DNA of 64,000 bases from Hermatobates lingyangjiaoensis (GCA_026182355.1 JAPFBL010000104.1:3155501-3219500), one strand, 5' to 3'; positions 9,546 to 22,219 are shown, numbered from the stretch's first letter. A program made the numbers and translations. The notes: generated by a model not told the origin, from the letters alone.

Positions 9546-11500
9546 TTGAAATTAAAAAAGATAATAGTTCTTATCAAGTTAACGCTGTTTTATTTACTTA
9601 GCCATCAACATTTTAATAATTTAGGAGGAAATTAATTTAGAACCATATTTTGCCAAAGAAAAAAAAAGCAATAATGTCAATTCGGTTTTTTGTACTCTCT
9701 TTTAGTTTTGATCATAATATTTTTGACTAATATTAATCTTTAGATTACATTAATTATCTTGCCATAAGAGAGATGTTATTAAGAGATTAAATGACAGTAA
9801 AAGCACTAAAGAAAATTGAGTTCCTAAAAAGACCGAGAGATTTTCTGGCAAGCAAAAACATAATCTTGAAATTATTCATCATCCATCGAAAAAAAAAACA
9901 GAAAATGAAGTTTGAAAAGAGATTAATGGGAAATACTAATAATAAATTGAGAATAATTGAGAGGGTTTGCGGGAAGATTTGATTTTTTGAAAATACCACC
10001 CAGTCCAATAATGGAAGAGAGGCGAGAACCATCAAGGATGTAGGGTGCAAAAACCAATTCAACCAACCCTTAACTGAAGGCAAAAACCTATCCGAGCCCT
10101 CGTCATATATTCCTATTGGGGGCTACATTCAATTATCTTTATGACCATCTACCTGAATTGCCTCAACTTGGCAAAGAGTAATTTGAAGACTAAGTAGATT
10201 TATTAATTTAATACTGGACTACTAGAGAGGAATACCACCATTAAATGTCTTCCAGTTAATAATAAGTCTCCGAGGTAAGCACCTCAAATATTAAAATAAA
10301 ATTAAATTTAAGGACTTACTTTAAGGGGAATTGGTATTTTTTATAATTTTTTTTTAAATCTATTAAATTTTAATGTTATCCTTTTTAGCACATAGAGCGG
10401 AGTTTTAACCTGATTAACACTAAGTAATAAAAAACTGAAAATAAAAAATATCCTTTATATGCGTATGTAGAAATGTCACTAAAAATATAAGTGACCATAA
10501 AATCAAACGAATCCACACAAAAACAATAGTAAAATGAAAACGTTCTAAGGCCTTCTTAATAATTTTCTGTTATATAAATGTTCGTATTCATATAAGCAAC
10601 AATATAAAATTAGCAAAATAGATAAAATAAATTTACTAAAATAGAATTAAAGGCTGAAATTCACTACATCAGCACGAAGAGGGGTGAGCCGCTGAGAAAG
10701 CAGGCCCAGACCGAAGTTTTTCCTTCACCCGTACACTATCAGTGTTTCCAACTTCCAAAGAAAGGAGAAACAAGGACAAATAATAAATAAAAAAATAATA
10801 ATAGAAATAAATAAATGAAACAGAAATAGAAAGCAACAATTAATTTAAAATAAAATTATTAAAATATTAAATTAAGATAAATCTAAAATAAAAATAAATA
10901 ATATGTAAACTTATAAAACAAAAGTATTAATTAACAACTATAAAAAGCACAAGTACAATTCTGTAGTCAAAATAATTAATAAATCCTAACAGAATCATTG
11001 TGAGCGTCTTTATATTAACTAATTACTGTGATATTGTGATGGGTAATAATAGGTAAATGGCAAGCATACCATATGTGCAACCTCAAATTGAAATAGACTT
11101 TTGAAAAAGTGCTTCAATAGGAATAAGTAAAGCCAGATTACCACTTATTCTTGTTTTGATTGCAAATTACATGTTTTATTAGGAACTTATAATTTAGTTA
11201 ATTACACAAAGCTCAACTGTGTGTTTTAAAAAGCTGTTTATTTTTTCAAATAAAATGTTACAGTAAAAATTTCAGCTCTGAGAGAGTTATCACTCCTTTA
11301 TCTAAGTAATACTTACACAAAATACTTTGTGGCTAAGTATTTCCTTGATATACTGCCAATTAATGCTTAAATGTTTTGCTGTGCTCATGATGTTATATAT
11401 ATATTACCAAAATAAAACTTTATCACAACTCGGTCAGTTCTTCAGACTGCGTCCTGATAAAATTTTATTTTGTTTCTACTTCATGGTCGATACATTTATC
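9546..11500. other. Unassigned DNA with a less AT-rich island at 9990-10200
   Basis: No gene can be supported. The 9990-10200 stretch (near CCAACCCTTAACTGAAGGC and GGGGGCTACATTC) has richer base composition than its surroundings and no repeat partner in this window. It could be conserved non-coding sequence or an unrecognised repeat. A second small island lies at 10665-10770. The rest is A-rich. Confidence 0.35.
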
Positions 11501-11517
11501 AATATATATATATATGT

Positions 11518-11639
11518 ACCGCCCTGTCTTCCTGCGGGACTCTTCGCTCTTCGCACCTCCTGATGACGACGATGGTCGAAATATCGATGTGAGTTATGTC
11601 TGTGTCTTTCTGTGTGTCTCCTTCGTTTTGAATTTATTT

Positions 11640-11660
<21 letters not shown>
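11518..11660 (+). mobile_element. PLE terminal repeat with hammerhead-like core, ending in (TA)n
   Basis: CTGATGA (11560-11566), one extra base, hairpin GAC/GTC (11568-11577), GAAA (11578-11581) and TATC precede GATGTGAG, which can pair with GCACCTC upstream (11553-11559) with one mismatch as stem I. The same family forms the palindrome at 23917-24185, where CTTCCTGCGGGACTCTTCGC and the core recur. The sequence runs straight into (TA)n at 11637-11660. Confidence 0.62.
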
Positions 11661-11672
<12 letters not shown>

Positions 11673-12960
11673 GCACAGAAAGAGGGAGACTAACACATAG
11701 TAAATGTGAAATGGCCTACGTTGTACTGAATAGAACAGGTTTCTGTACCTAAATTAAACAACACGGCTAATGCGTGAGAAGAGAAGAATAAACATTGGAT
11801 CCATGCCAACACATTAATGACAGAAATCATTCCATTAACTCGGAGGTAGCAAATAATCAGTTTATTTTTATCTTAACTGAAAGCAAGTTGAAAAGAAATG
11901 CTCTAAAAAGTTAGCCAACAATAACCGAGGTATTTTCAAATTAGGTCAAATTTTACTGAAGATCTCTTCAAAATATGTTATTTTTCTTTAACTTATTATC
12001 AATAAATTTCAGACAACTTTTTCATGTTTTGCCCTAATAACTTGATTTATTTTTATTTGTTTACTTGTAAATCCATCGATTACATCTTTTTTAGTTACAC
12101 TTAGGAAAAAGTTAAACAAAAGACCCAAAACAATTTCCATTTCAATTTCCTTTGAGTAAACGGTTTAGGTATTTCATGTAATTCTTATTACGAAAATATG
12201 TGTATGTACATATTCTTAAGAAAAGTAAAATACATATATTCCAAATCATAAATAACATTTTATTTAGATTTAAATCAAACTTTAAATTTTCTCATATAAG
12301 TGAAGTATAAAATTACAACAAAAGTCGTGATTCAATATATTTATTTATTTAAATAAATATATATTTATTTACGAAAATAATTATATATAAAATAATTATA
12401 TATTACATTTATCATATATAATCTTTCTCCTAATGCTCTTAAATTTTATACAAAAGAAGGTTAATTTTTCTTTGCTAGAGTAAAATGAAATCCTAAAAGC
12501 TTGATTTATTGTTTATACAACTGAATATGAAATGATAAAAAATGATAAATATTTCTCAAACCACCCAATTTTCAATTACTTTTTTATCATACATTTTTAA
12601 GTATCTATTTTTTACTAGAGACTTATCTTTTGTTTATTTTTGTACTTCATGCACATTATCTGTTACAAAATATTGTCGCAACTAGATAGAAAATAATACC
12701 ATATAACAACGTATTAATGACAGAACTAATGAAGTGTAAGACTACTACACTTGAACTACTCCATTTATTAGAGTATAGCGCAGACACGTGTATAGCGCGT
12801 ACACCTAACTTTCGATTAAAAGTCGGTATAAAATGTTGTTTCACATTTTATCAGTTCAGACCAAGCATTTTGAGTGATAAACATGTGCTGCCATAATAAA
12901 AATAATTTATTGACAACGAAAAGTAAACTATAAAGACAGAGCCGAAATAAAAGTTACAAT
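11661..12960. other. AT-rich non-coding DNA
   Basis: Nothing assignable. The 12330-12420 stretch is TTTA/TATA low-complexity sequence with self-complementary runs. Confidence 0.45.
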
Positions 12961-12966
12961 ATTGAT

Positions 12967-13053
12967 TTAAATTTTTTCAAAGTCTGATTCATCATCAGAT
13001 ACATCAAAGAGTTTTTGCCATTCTTCTTGAGTTAATTTGTCATCAGTGTTCCA
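12967..13053 (-). pseudogene. Possible terminal exon or gene remnant with acidic tail
   Basis: The minus strand encodes a 28-residue stretch ending DVSDDESDFEKI and a TAA stop. An AATAAA signal lies about 55 bp downstream (complement of 12906-12911). Upstream, in another frame, WYSDSETDF gives a similar acidic flavour, suggesting a frameshift. There is no clear splice acceptor. It could be the end of a host gene, a processed copy or a transposase remnant, and I cannot decide between them. Confidence 0.25.
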
Positions 13054-13176
13054 AAAGGCAGGAAATCAGTTTCGGAGTCTGAATACCACAACAGGTCGCC
13101 TACTGGGCCCCACATTTATTGCTACTGCTTGTTATACCAGTCCTCGTTTATAACGCGGACATAATAATAATGTAAT

Positions 13177-13362
13177 TCTACATTACTAAAGTTATTATTC
13201 CAACAAAAAATAGGCTATTCTGAAATCCCTGTCAATAAAAATATTTTTTTGAATAAAACATGTCCTAAATCATAACTAGTGTAAAAGAATCCTACAATTG
13301 GAACACTAAAACACGCATTTCACTAGTCCAATAATTTCACCAGTCTAAAGTTATTACTCACC
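13177..13362. repeat. 185-bp direct repeat, left copy
   Basis: It matches 14403-14591 in the same orientation with about one mismatch per 8-10 bases, including shared runs such as GAATAAAACATGTCCTA and TAGTCCAATAATTTCACCA. The copies lie 1.2 kb apart. No coding potential is seen. They could be two copies of one interspersed repeat or an old tandem duplication. Confidence 0.8.
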
Positions 13363-13859
13363 CAAATTTTGAGTTTTTTTTTTTTAGGTAGAATATTTTC
13401 CTTGTTATACTCGAATAAATACGTTAGTTAGATAACTTATGAAGATTGTCATAATGTGCCAAAATAAGGAAAAAAGGAAGTTTAATTTAAATAATGTAGT
13501 ACTTTTGTGTTTTTAAATTAAGGGTACAAGCACTTACAAACATGTGTTAGGTGGTAGATGTTGAAATTTTAAAGTAGTGTACCTGAATGGTTAGAAACTT
13601 GGAAATCTTCTACATTCACATACAATTAATTGTTTTTTGAGATTTCTCCCCAGTGTGAAGCTTGATATAAAACAAAAGCCCCATAATTGCTAAATGTGAA
13701 GAGGGGTGCGTTAATAAGAGTGGCACATGTTGCCTCTTGATTGTGCCGAAATGGGTTAAAACTACCCCTATTTGGGATGTGGTCTGAAGGGGTTTGGTAT
13801 CAGATGGCAGACGGCGTGCCAACTCTCTTGAAAGCTCCCGTAACAACTACAGATAACAT

Positions 13860-13960
13860 CTTAATAACCACCATCCAAACCAAATTAATTTAACTCGCAC
13901 CCCTGAGGAAGGAAAACAACCCTTTGAGTCCAACCACTCTCTCTTATCTTGTGTAGTTAA
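13860..13960 (+). other. Degenerate PLE-like terminus
   Basis: CCCCTGAGGAAGG, a short spacer, then CCCTTTGAGTCCAACCAC has the layout of the CTGANGA-hairpin-GAAA segments elsewhere in the window, but the GAAA is lost. Low confidence. Confidence 0.25.
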
Positions 13961-14402
13961 TGTTATCTTATCAATTACTGTCTTTTATCAAACTCTGGAA
14001 CAGCTTCAAACATCCTTATTTCGTTTATTATTATGCTCATTATTAATTGTACATTGTTAAAAGCTTTTGCAGGAGAACAAACGACATTTGCAACAGAAAT
14101 ATGTTACTTTATAACATAAATATTACAATATTACTGTATTGCATACGTCAATAACTATAAGTAACACAATGTCCAACTTTTTAATTCAATCTTCCCCAAT
14201 CTTGAAAACAATATTTCATCTTTACTATGAATTAAACGATACTGGAAACATCATTTTTACATTTTGGGCTCATTAATTCAAATAATTCAACTTCTAGTTC
14301 CATTTTCACTTGCTATCTGTCAGTTATTTTCTTTCTTGATCATTATAAAACCTTTGATAATGTATCCTGTTCACCAATATTTATATAAAACAGTAACCAT
14401 CA

Positions 14403-14591
14403 GTAATTCTTACATTACTAAAGTTGTTATTCCGACAAAAAGTAGACTATTCTGAAATACCTTCAACAAATATTTTTTTGAATAAAACATGTCCTATAAT
14501 CATAACTACTGTAAAAGGACCCTAGAATTGGAACACTAAAACACACATTTTACTAGTCCAATAATTTCACCATCCTGAAGTCATTACTCAC
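14403..14591. repeat. 185-bp direct repeat, right copy
   Basis: Partner of 13177-13362. The similarity stops at both edges of the aligned block (TTACATTACTAAAG on the left, ATTACTCAC on the right), giving defined limits. Confidence 0.8.
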
Positions 14592-14599
14592 AGGAACGT

Positions 14600-17060
14600 G
14601 ATAAGAGTGACTTTTTATGTACTAGGTTTGTCCCCCAATATTCATAGCTTGGAACTCTAAATAAAAAGTATGTTTTTCATACAGTTTTATTAATATTTTT
14701 ATTTCTCCATATTTATGTTGTGATGAAACCATTCTTTCGCACCTTTCATACTTTACCTAAAAAAAGCAACATCAAATGCATGTTCTTGAAGATTCTGAAC
14801 ACTGTCATTAAAACAGGACAGTGGGGCGTTCTAGTTGACAATTTCATTATTAACCCAAAATCTTAATTTACTGTTATAATTTACATAATAATTCCCACAC
14901 TTGCACTTAATACACCTATCAACAGGATTTTAATCTGTGTAATGATTGTAAAGTTGATTTAGCATCGACAAAGTTAAGCCTGCATTCGACGTTTCACAAG
15001 GTCTTTTATCTGTTATCAATAGATCAGCTGAGTAACTGGTATCAACACAGTTGACCATGAAACTTGCACAAAGCCATCATTTTAATGACGACAGCTCTTT
15101 TAATACAGACCTTCTATGTTCTACTTTGTATTTATTACTAAAATTGAAATAAGACTTAATGAAAAAATCTCAATTAAACACAGGATTAAAACAACATGAG
15201 AAATCCTGAAGTGCATCCACTTTCTATTTGATCATTTCGTAGCTCACAAAGCAATAAGACTGTGTGATCATGCGAAAACCAACTATTTATGCTACTTCTT
15301 CGACACTCCACTCATTTTTTTCCAATTACTGCCAAAATATACTAAATATTAAAAGTAATAATGTTTCTTATATATACATATTTACAAATTTGTATATATA
15401 TTTTTTTCTTGACAACTAAAAGTAATTTAAAATATCGATAATAGTGAATGCTAAGATTGGTTCTACATCTATTTTTTTTTAATTTTTGCTAATTATATTC
15501 TTCTATGCTACATATATTTCAGTCATTTACATGTCTTTGTGTATATATGGTAGCTATATTCAACTTTGATGGAAAATATGGGAATATATCTTTAATGACA
15601 TCTTTTTTTTTGCATCGGTTTACAGGAACTGATAAAACATATGAACTGTTATATTATACGAACAAAAACTACAGTAGTGCAAATGCATACTAATGAAAAA
15701 ATACAAATAGAAATATTCTAAACTTTAGCAGATGTTATATATACGATGCGAATTATTTTGTATATCATATAATTCTTTAGTGTATTTTTATATCGTCTTG
15801 CAGATTTCAAAAAATGATTTAAACTTTGATTATAAGTTTAAAAAAAGGCAATTTTCGATTTGTATGTTTCTAAATAAAACAAAAAGGTACAATCTACAAA
15901 AAGAAGACATCAAATTTATTAAATAGAATGGAAAGGACTGACATAACTCATTTCTATATTTAAACAATCGTCGTCCAAGAAGAAAAAGTAGCTCACTCAA
16001 CTAGGCATCAACTGGGGAAGAGAGAGTCAGCTTGCCTTATTATTAATCCCAGTCCTAGCTTCACCTCAGGTTTCAACCATAACCCCTGTTCCATCCATAT
16101 TAATGCATCCTGTACTTCCAGCAACTGTGCGTATCGATTAGACTGCATTCACTGTGTTGCTTGTTATGTCGGCTTGATATTAACTAACTTGATTTATCGA
16201 GTAGATTCACATAGGGCCTCTGCTGAATAGCTCAAAACTATCGTATTGCCATAAATGTGAATTCTTACGATCTCACTTTTAATTACTACTAGACGAGCTC
16301 GTGACCCCTTGTGTCTCTAAGTGTTAAGAAATTATAGCAACAGTTAATAACATAAACTCACTGAACGTGATTAACAAGAATAACTGTTATTACTGTTTCT
16401 TTGTTATAAAGTCATGAAAACATAGATTCATAGATGGTCCCAAGATTTTGATATGTATTCTTAACAAATTCAAGATATATACACAAAAAGTATATTTAAA
16501 AAAACAAAACAATTTAAAACTGAAAAATGTCATTTATTTTTGAAATAAATAAATAAAACATAAATTCAATTTATATATACACTGAAGGATATTTAAAACA
16601 AACAAAACTTGTAAATTGAAACATTCAATTTATTTTACCCAACATGAATAAGATTAATGAAAGGTATGCTTTTTATAACATTACCTTAGTACAATATTTG
16701 TGTTCAAGTTTGTGTTAATAAAATTATTCATTTTTAACCTCTAATATAATAGTTTATTATACGTAATTTTAAGATTTCATACATCGGGTTAATAAGAAGG
16801 TTCCAACTAAGAATTTTAAATAAATACGTCGGATTTCAAAGTTTGATCCTGGAAAATTGACAGGTTTCTTTTTTATCATCTTTATTTACAAATATACAAC
16901 TACGCATATTATGCGTAACAAGCATATTTAGTAATAGATTACACAATGACATCGATGCACATGAGCAAAGAATGAAACCCACTGGTTCAACTTCTCACTT
17001 TGGGTTTTTTTTTTTTTTTTTTTTTTTGGGCAGGTTTCTGATAAATAAAATTTATTATAC
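14600..17060. other. AT-rich non-coding DNA with a 23-base T run
   Basis: No gene or repeat recognised. A T run occupies 17005-17027. The 15960-16160 stretch is somewhat less AT-rich but has no identifiable coding frame. Confidence 0.4.
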
Positions 17061-17079
17061 ATATATATATATTCAGTTG

Positions 17080-17163
17080 GGTTTTTGACTCCGACGAAGA
17101 CCGCTTGTTACGGTTGAAAGATCTTAGTCTTGTTTTCCCATTTTCTTATTGTGGTTTGATCAT

Positions 17164-17212
<49 letters not shown>
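17080..17212 (+). mobile_element. PLE-like terminus ending in (TA)n
   Basis: CGACGAAGACCG, a hairpin ACCG/CGGT and TGAAAGATCTTAGTC resemble a decayed version of the CTGANGA core. The text CCATTTTCTTATTGTGGTTT that follows is also found near 23869-23890, so it belongs to a repeat. The segment runs into 46 bp of (TA)n (17166-17211). Confidence 0.45.
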
Positions 17213-17215
<3 letters not shown>

Positions 17216-18044
17216 CAATATAAACAAAGAGACATAGAGAAATCAGAAGAACACACTTACAGTCTCTAATTTTCGGTTTGAACCGTCTTCAGGAGAGATA
17301 AGAGAGGGAAACCAAGCGCACTGGATCAGAGACGGTTGGAGACCAACAGTGTTGCCGCATGCGCGCCCGTTCACAGAAAATAAGGTAGACAGGAATCAAT
17401 TTATAATTAATTTATAATTCATAATTACATTAAATTAATGGAATATGAAAACAATAAATATATAAAAAAGAAAATTTAATGAGTGCTTTTAATGAGTGCT
17501 ACATGTTACAGATTCTGCGACAAATACCCCCTGACAGCAAAGACCTCACACTACGAGCCTCCGAAGAAGCCCATATTTGGCTATTAAGTGCGCGCAGTGC
17601 ACCTGGCCTCAATCTAAAGCGATAATGTCTAAAAGTTCCTTGCCTTTTCACATTTTTTAATAATTTATTTCATTTGTTATTATTATTTGTATTCTTAGTT
17701 TTATTTTACCATAGCTTAGTCAGTACTTTTGTTTATGTATCAATTTCTCTGTATCAATTTCCCTTATTTTTTCAATTTTTCTTTTTTATATATTTATTGT
17801 TTTCATATTCCATTAATTTAATGTAATTATAAATTATAAATTAATTATAAATTGATTCCTGTCTACCTTATTTTCTGTGAACGGGCGCGCATGCGGCAAC
17901 ACTGTTGGTCTCCAACCGTCTCTGATCCAGTGCGCTTGGTTTCCCTCTCTTATCTCTCCTGAAGACGGTTCAAACCGAAAATTAGAGACTGTAAGTGTGT
18001 TCTTCTGATTTCTCTATGTTTCTTTGTTTATATTGAACTATATT
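17209..18044. mobile_element. Long inverted repeat of PLE terminal repeats (265-bp arms)
   Basis: Left arm 17209-17473 and right arm 17778-18044 are near-perfect reverse complements around a spacer of about 305 bp. Both carry the same hammerhead-like core: on the plus strand CTGAAGA (17959-17965), one extra base, GGTT/AACC hairpin, GAAA (17977-17980), ATTA, then GAGA (17985-17988), which pairs with TCTC (17955-17958) as stem I. A mirrored copy has CTGAAGA as the complement of 17286-17292. Each arm reaches a (TA)n array on its outer side (17166-17211 and 18078-18117). Inverted terminal repeats are known for Penelope elements. Related copies lie at 19470-19612 and 56686-56946. Confidence 0.8.
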
Positions 18045-18074
18045 TGTCCGTTTTGGATCGTATTTCCAACGAAA

Positions 18075-18117
<43 letters not shown>

Positions 18118-18121
<4 letters not shown>

Positions 18122-18310
18122 GCTTTGTTAAACACGACAGAGTAGTTCCTGTCTATGAGCTTCTTCTCGAGAACTTCGATTTGCCGAAAAACAGTTTTTT
18201 TTCGAGAAGAAGTTCTCGAGAAGAAGCTCATAGACAGGAACTACTCTGTCGTGTTTAACAAAGCATGTATATCCGAAGGACTGCTACCAAAGTACACTAA
18301 TATATATATA
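18118..18310 (+). mobile_element. PLE 5' coding end in a head-to-head palindrome
   Basis: Arms 18118-18177 and 18209-18268 are about 60-bp reverse complements with a 31-bp loop. The right arm on the plus strand encodes a PLE N-terminal-like peptide (EVLEKKLIDRNYSVVFNKAC, continuing ISEGLLPKYTN) as far as a short TA run at 18299. The left arm is the same coding start inverted. The upstream PLE terminal repeat (17778-18044) and (TA)n (18078-18117) lie in the order expected of terminal repeat then ORF. Family level is inferred from motif memory. Confidence 0.65.
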
Positions 18311-19469
18311 TAACAAGAATTAACAGTAAATGCGTGGAATAGAAAAAAACCGTTGTATAAAAAACAATAAGATTGCCAAAAATGGGACTAAGATCGGTTA
18401 ACCCTAAGATCTTTCGTAGAAAATAACTATTATACATCTGGAGTCATTAATATACCTGAATTATGTTGAGAGAACTTATTTTTTATTCTTCTTTCTCTTT
18501 AATGCCATTATTTGTAAAGTAATATATTACTGACTGTTTTTTTTAATATTTATTTAAATAATTCGGTTTAAACTGGAATTAACAGGTATTCCAAGTTTTG
18601 CTTGTGTGCAAACAAAAATAGCAAGCAATCAAGATCAAAAGTTTTATAAGTATACAAGATTGTATTTTCATCAGGTTTTGGAAGGGAATTGTAATTAAGT
18701 TCACTTCCAATTGAATGGTTGAGGGTTCGAATGCTGCAAAATTTACGTATACATTATTATTTTTCAGACAATGCGCGGTGGGAAGAAAACAAACAAGATC
18801 GGTCAGCAGAGTTTTATAATTATAGATTTTCCAGTTCAAATATTTACTCAAATCCCTGAATTTAATTCTTGTATAACATTAAGAGTCTCAGATGAGGCAC
18901 GTATCTGTCCCTGTTGTTAGACCATCTCTCAAACTTAATATTTATCTATAATTTATTGAGATTTTTTTATACTCTTATGTTTTTATACATACTGCTATTT
19001 TTCTTTAAGTTGCTTATTTATTGCTATAATTGATACTATAATTGATGCTATTATTGATTTTTGCTTAATTTACATTTCTTTTAATGTACTTTTAATCTTT
19101 AATCTTTATTATTACACAGTATTAATTTATTTTTAATGCTACATTAAAAGATAGGGCTGTTCTGAATGGTTAGAGATTAGTTTACCTTTGACTATTTTTT
19201 ATTATCTATTTTTCATTTTTTTATTTTAAATTATTATTTATACAACTTTATTCTAATCATCCTCACCATTATTATTATTTAAGCATTTATTATTTATATT
19301 CCTAGATTTTCTTTTGTTTCAATTATTTACCTCTTCTTCATTATTTAATTTTCTTCATTATTATCTTTTAAGTTTTTATTATTTATATTTCCTAATCTTC
19401 TTCATTTCCATTTTTCTATTTCTTAGCTCTTGGCTTATTCTTAGTTAATTTTTCTTACCTTACTTGAAC

Positions 19470-19626
19470 CGGGCACGCGTGTGACAACACTGTTGGTCTC
19501 CAACCGTCGCTTCGCAGGTGCTCTTGGTGTCCCTATCTCAACCCTCTTAATGACGGTTCAACCAAAAATTAGAGACAGTAAGGTGTGTGTGTTCCTTTGT
19601 TCTGTCTCCGTGATTTAACGTGAAAC

Positions 19627-19665
<39 letters not shown>
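19470..19665 (+). mobile_element. Diverged copy of the PLE terminal repeat, ending in (TA)n
   Basis: CAACACTGTTGGTCTCCAAC and ATTAGAGACAGTAAG match the right arm of the 17.2-18.0 kb inverted repeat. The core has decayed (TTAATGACGGTTCAACC in place of CTGAAGACGGTTCAAACC). The copy ends in (TA)n at 19629-19665. The T-rich DNA before it (18950-19440) may be the same element further upstream. Confidence 0.65.
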
Positions 19666-19667
<2 letters not shown>

Positions 19668-20029
19668 CCAAGAACTATAATAAAACCTGGAATGTGATAT
19701 GTACAATACATATTATTTTCAAAGATCACAGTATTTTTATATTCCAATTTTGTATATTTTATATTAATATGATAAACTATTTACATATATTTAATGTAGC
19801 AGATTTTTCATTAATTTTCTTAAAAATATTTCCTTATTTTACTTTGTTTTTTAACAATCTTTTTTCTATATTGTGTCAACATTTTAAATTTTATACTAAT
19901 AATTAATTAGTCAAAATGTCTCTAAATTTAACTTTGAATATTCATAAAATAATTTTATAACCAATTTTGTATACTTCATATTGTGTATTATTTTTTTCAG
20001 CCAAATCTACCATATGCATATTGTAGGTA

Positions 20030-20480
20030 CGATCCGGGGAAAAACAATAAGTGTTCGAAACCTGTTGTTTATATAAAAGTTTCGTGATGAAATCTTGTTC
20101 TTTATTGTGTTAATGTGGGTAAACAGCACTAAGTGGGAGGTGGGGGTGAGTGTGATTGGTGAAGCATATGCCTCACGGGGCTGGCTAGCAAGAGGCGGAC
20201 TAATGGAAAGTAGGTGTGATTTGTGGAACGTGGGGGTTATTTAGGTCAATGACAGGTCAAAGCAAGATTGACTGCTCTATAGCGGGAAGCCGTTATGACA
20301 GAGAACTCAATAAACAGGCATTAACGCCAGCTCTATTTCAGTCAATTGTTTTGACAAATGAGAAAGTAACTCTGTTGAGACAGTTGTCGATGCGACCTGC
20401 GCGCGCAGCCTTCCGCTATTTGTTTAGGCCTTTTCCTCGCTAGAGTCAACATTCATCCCTTTCTTCCTTCAACGCATTAC
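20030..20480. other. Less AT-rich, CpG-containing island
   Basis: This stretch stands out from its surroundings, with TGCGCGCGCAGCC near 20399 and a run of GT/GG-rich sequence at 20110-20250. A 75-codon open frame (20216-20443, plus) has no recognisable motif. Candidates are an exon, a promoter-proximal island, or the LTR of an unknown element. No partner copy is present in the window. Confidence 0.3.
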
Positions 20481-20489
20481 TTTAATTTT

Positions 20490-21780
20490 AGAACTCGTGA
20501 ACCAAACATTATATTAGAGCTCAAGTAGAGCAATAAAACCAGGGAAAGGCAACATTTCTTTTGTCTTCATCCATATATCATATTTCTCAGAGACTTGAAG
20601 AGTACCAAATATTCATTTAAACATACAAACTATCACGGTTTTTGCTATCTTTCGTATCATGTGATTAATGACCTAAGAAGACAAGTCTATCGCGTGAAGT
20701 AACACTTTATATCTAATACAGCAACAGATTACATATACATTTATTGTAGGGTAAAAAGCTAATAAATGGTCTCCACATATAAAAATTTAACTAAAAAATA
20801 CAATATCATATGAGAGTTATCTATAGTACAATGTAAATATAGTACAAAATAAAAATAAAATAAAATAAGGAAAAGAGTAGGAACCTAAGGATGCGTGTCT
20901 GTGGTACAACTGACTGCGAATAGGATGGAAGTGGGTGAGAGTATGGAGTGTACATCTGTTTCATATTAGAAGGCAGGTACGTTTCTTTGTTATTTTTTTC
21001 CCCTAAAGGTTAGGCTGGGCCCTTACATTTGCTCTTAGACTATGTGTGGGAAACATATTGAAAATATAACACAGAAAACTATAACGAAATGCAAACAAAC
21101 ATAAGAATAAAGAGAAAATAGAACTTTTTTTATGTATAATAAATTGAGATAAGATGTATACGTAGGAATTTGCTCATTGAGGCAAGTAGAAGACTTATCA
21201 CCCACTAATTAGTTTGAACTACAACTACCAGTGAGAATCAGTTCTATGTATTTATTACATGTAAATTAGCTAATAAATATTAATTAGCTCTCTGAATAAA
21301 GCCTCATTTTAGATTAATTGATAAAATATTGTCTATCATTAGTAAAATAGATGTCAAATAAGTAATGACTCCACGTCACCTTCACGCCCCAAACGTCACG
21401 AAGATATAATCTGGTAAGTGTGTTGTTCTATAACTCACAGTATCTCCTTTATCTATAAGGAGATATCTTTTATTGTAAGGATCTATGCACCCTATCTCCG
21501 TTAGGTCCTTCAATATGAAAAGTATGAGAGAGATAAAGAAAGAGAGAAGAAAAGAGAGGGTAAGAGAGAAAGCTGAACTTGCTGTAACCAATCGGAACCA
21601 TTATTTTTTATGTCAATTGGAAAAGGTTGTACCTTCTGACCCATAAAAGTCTTAAATTTTATTAAATTTGAAAATAATCAAACAATTATATAATTTTTAA
21701 AGTCAACTTAAATGGTAAATTGGGGGAGGTGAGAGTTTTTAGATCTTCCTGGAGTTTGTCGCTGTGTTTTCATCAGGGCA
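20490..21780. other. Unassigned AT-rich DNA
   Basis: No supportable feature. A purine-rich run at 21520-21575 (GAGA-type) gives a low-complexity frame on the opposite strand. Confidence 0.4.
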
Positions 21781-21790
21781 TATGTTAGAA

Positions 21791-22212
21791 CAGTGTTTCT
21801 GAAACATTTTTACTTTAGGGCCCCATGAAATAACTAAAGCTTTGGGGTGCCATCACTGATTTTAATATAGAAAATTTAGTCTTGAAGTTTGAAAATAGGA
21901 AAATGATAGGAAATTAAAAGGGATAGTTTTTAATGGATAGAGTGAAATCAGTAAAAAATGATTTAAAGGAAAAGAAAAAAGCATTATCCATTGCTGCCAA
22001 AAGATTAAAGAAATTTACCTTCCAGTTCAAAATACCAATTGACGGAGACTTGGCTCAGACTTGAAAACCATATACTCGGTTTTACTAAAAAAATGAAAAT
22101 AATACAAATTTTTAAAATATGAATCTGTTATATAAATTTAATCATCCGTTATCTTGGGGCGTACCTGGCTACCTTCCAGGGCGCACCAGTCCGCAGCGTT
22201 GGAAGCACATAG
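21791..22212. mobile_element. Probable hAT-type non-autonomous element
   Basis: It begins CAGTGTTTCTGAAAC followed by a GGGCCCCATG segment, and ends GGGCGCACCAGTCCGCAGCG then TTGGAAGCAC. This layout (CAGTGTTTCYSAAC at one end, GGCGCACCAGT and GGAAGCAC at the other) is familiar from decayed hAT MITEs in animals. The terminal inverted repeats match only partly and the flanking 8-mers are about 5/8 alike, so the exact ends are uncertain. No transposase is present. Confidence 0.45.
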
Positions 22213-22219
22213 AATGATT

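Noticed and set aside
18028..18204. Minus-strand frame reading through the palindrome and (TA)n
   Set aside because: It is the inverted copy of the PLE N-terminal segment followed by translated TA repeat.
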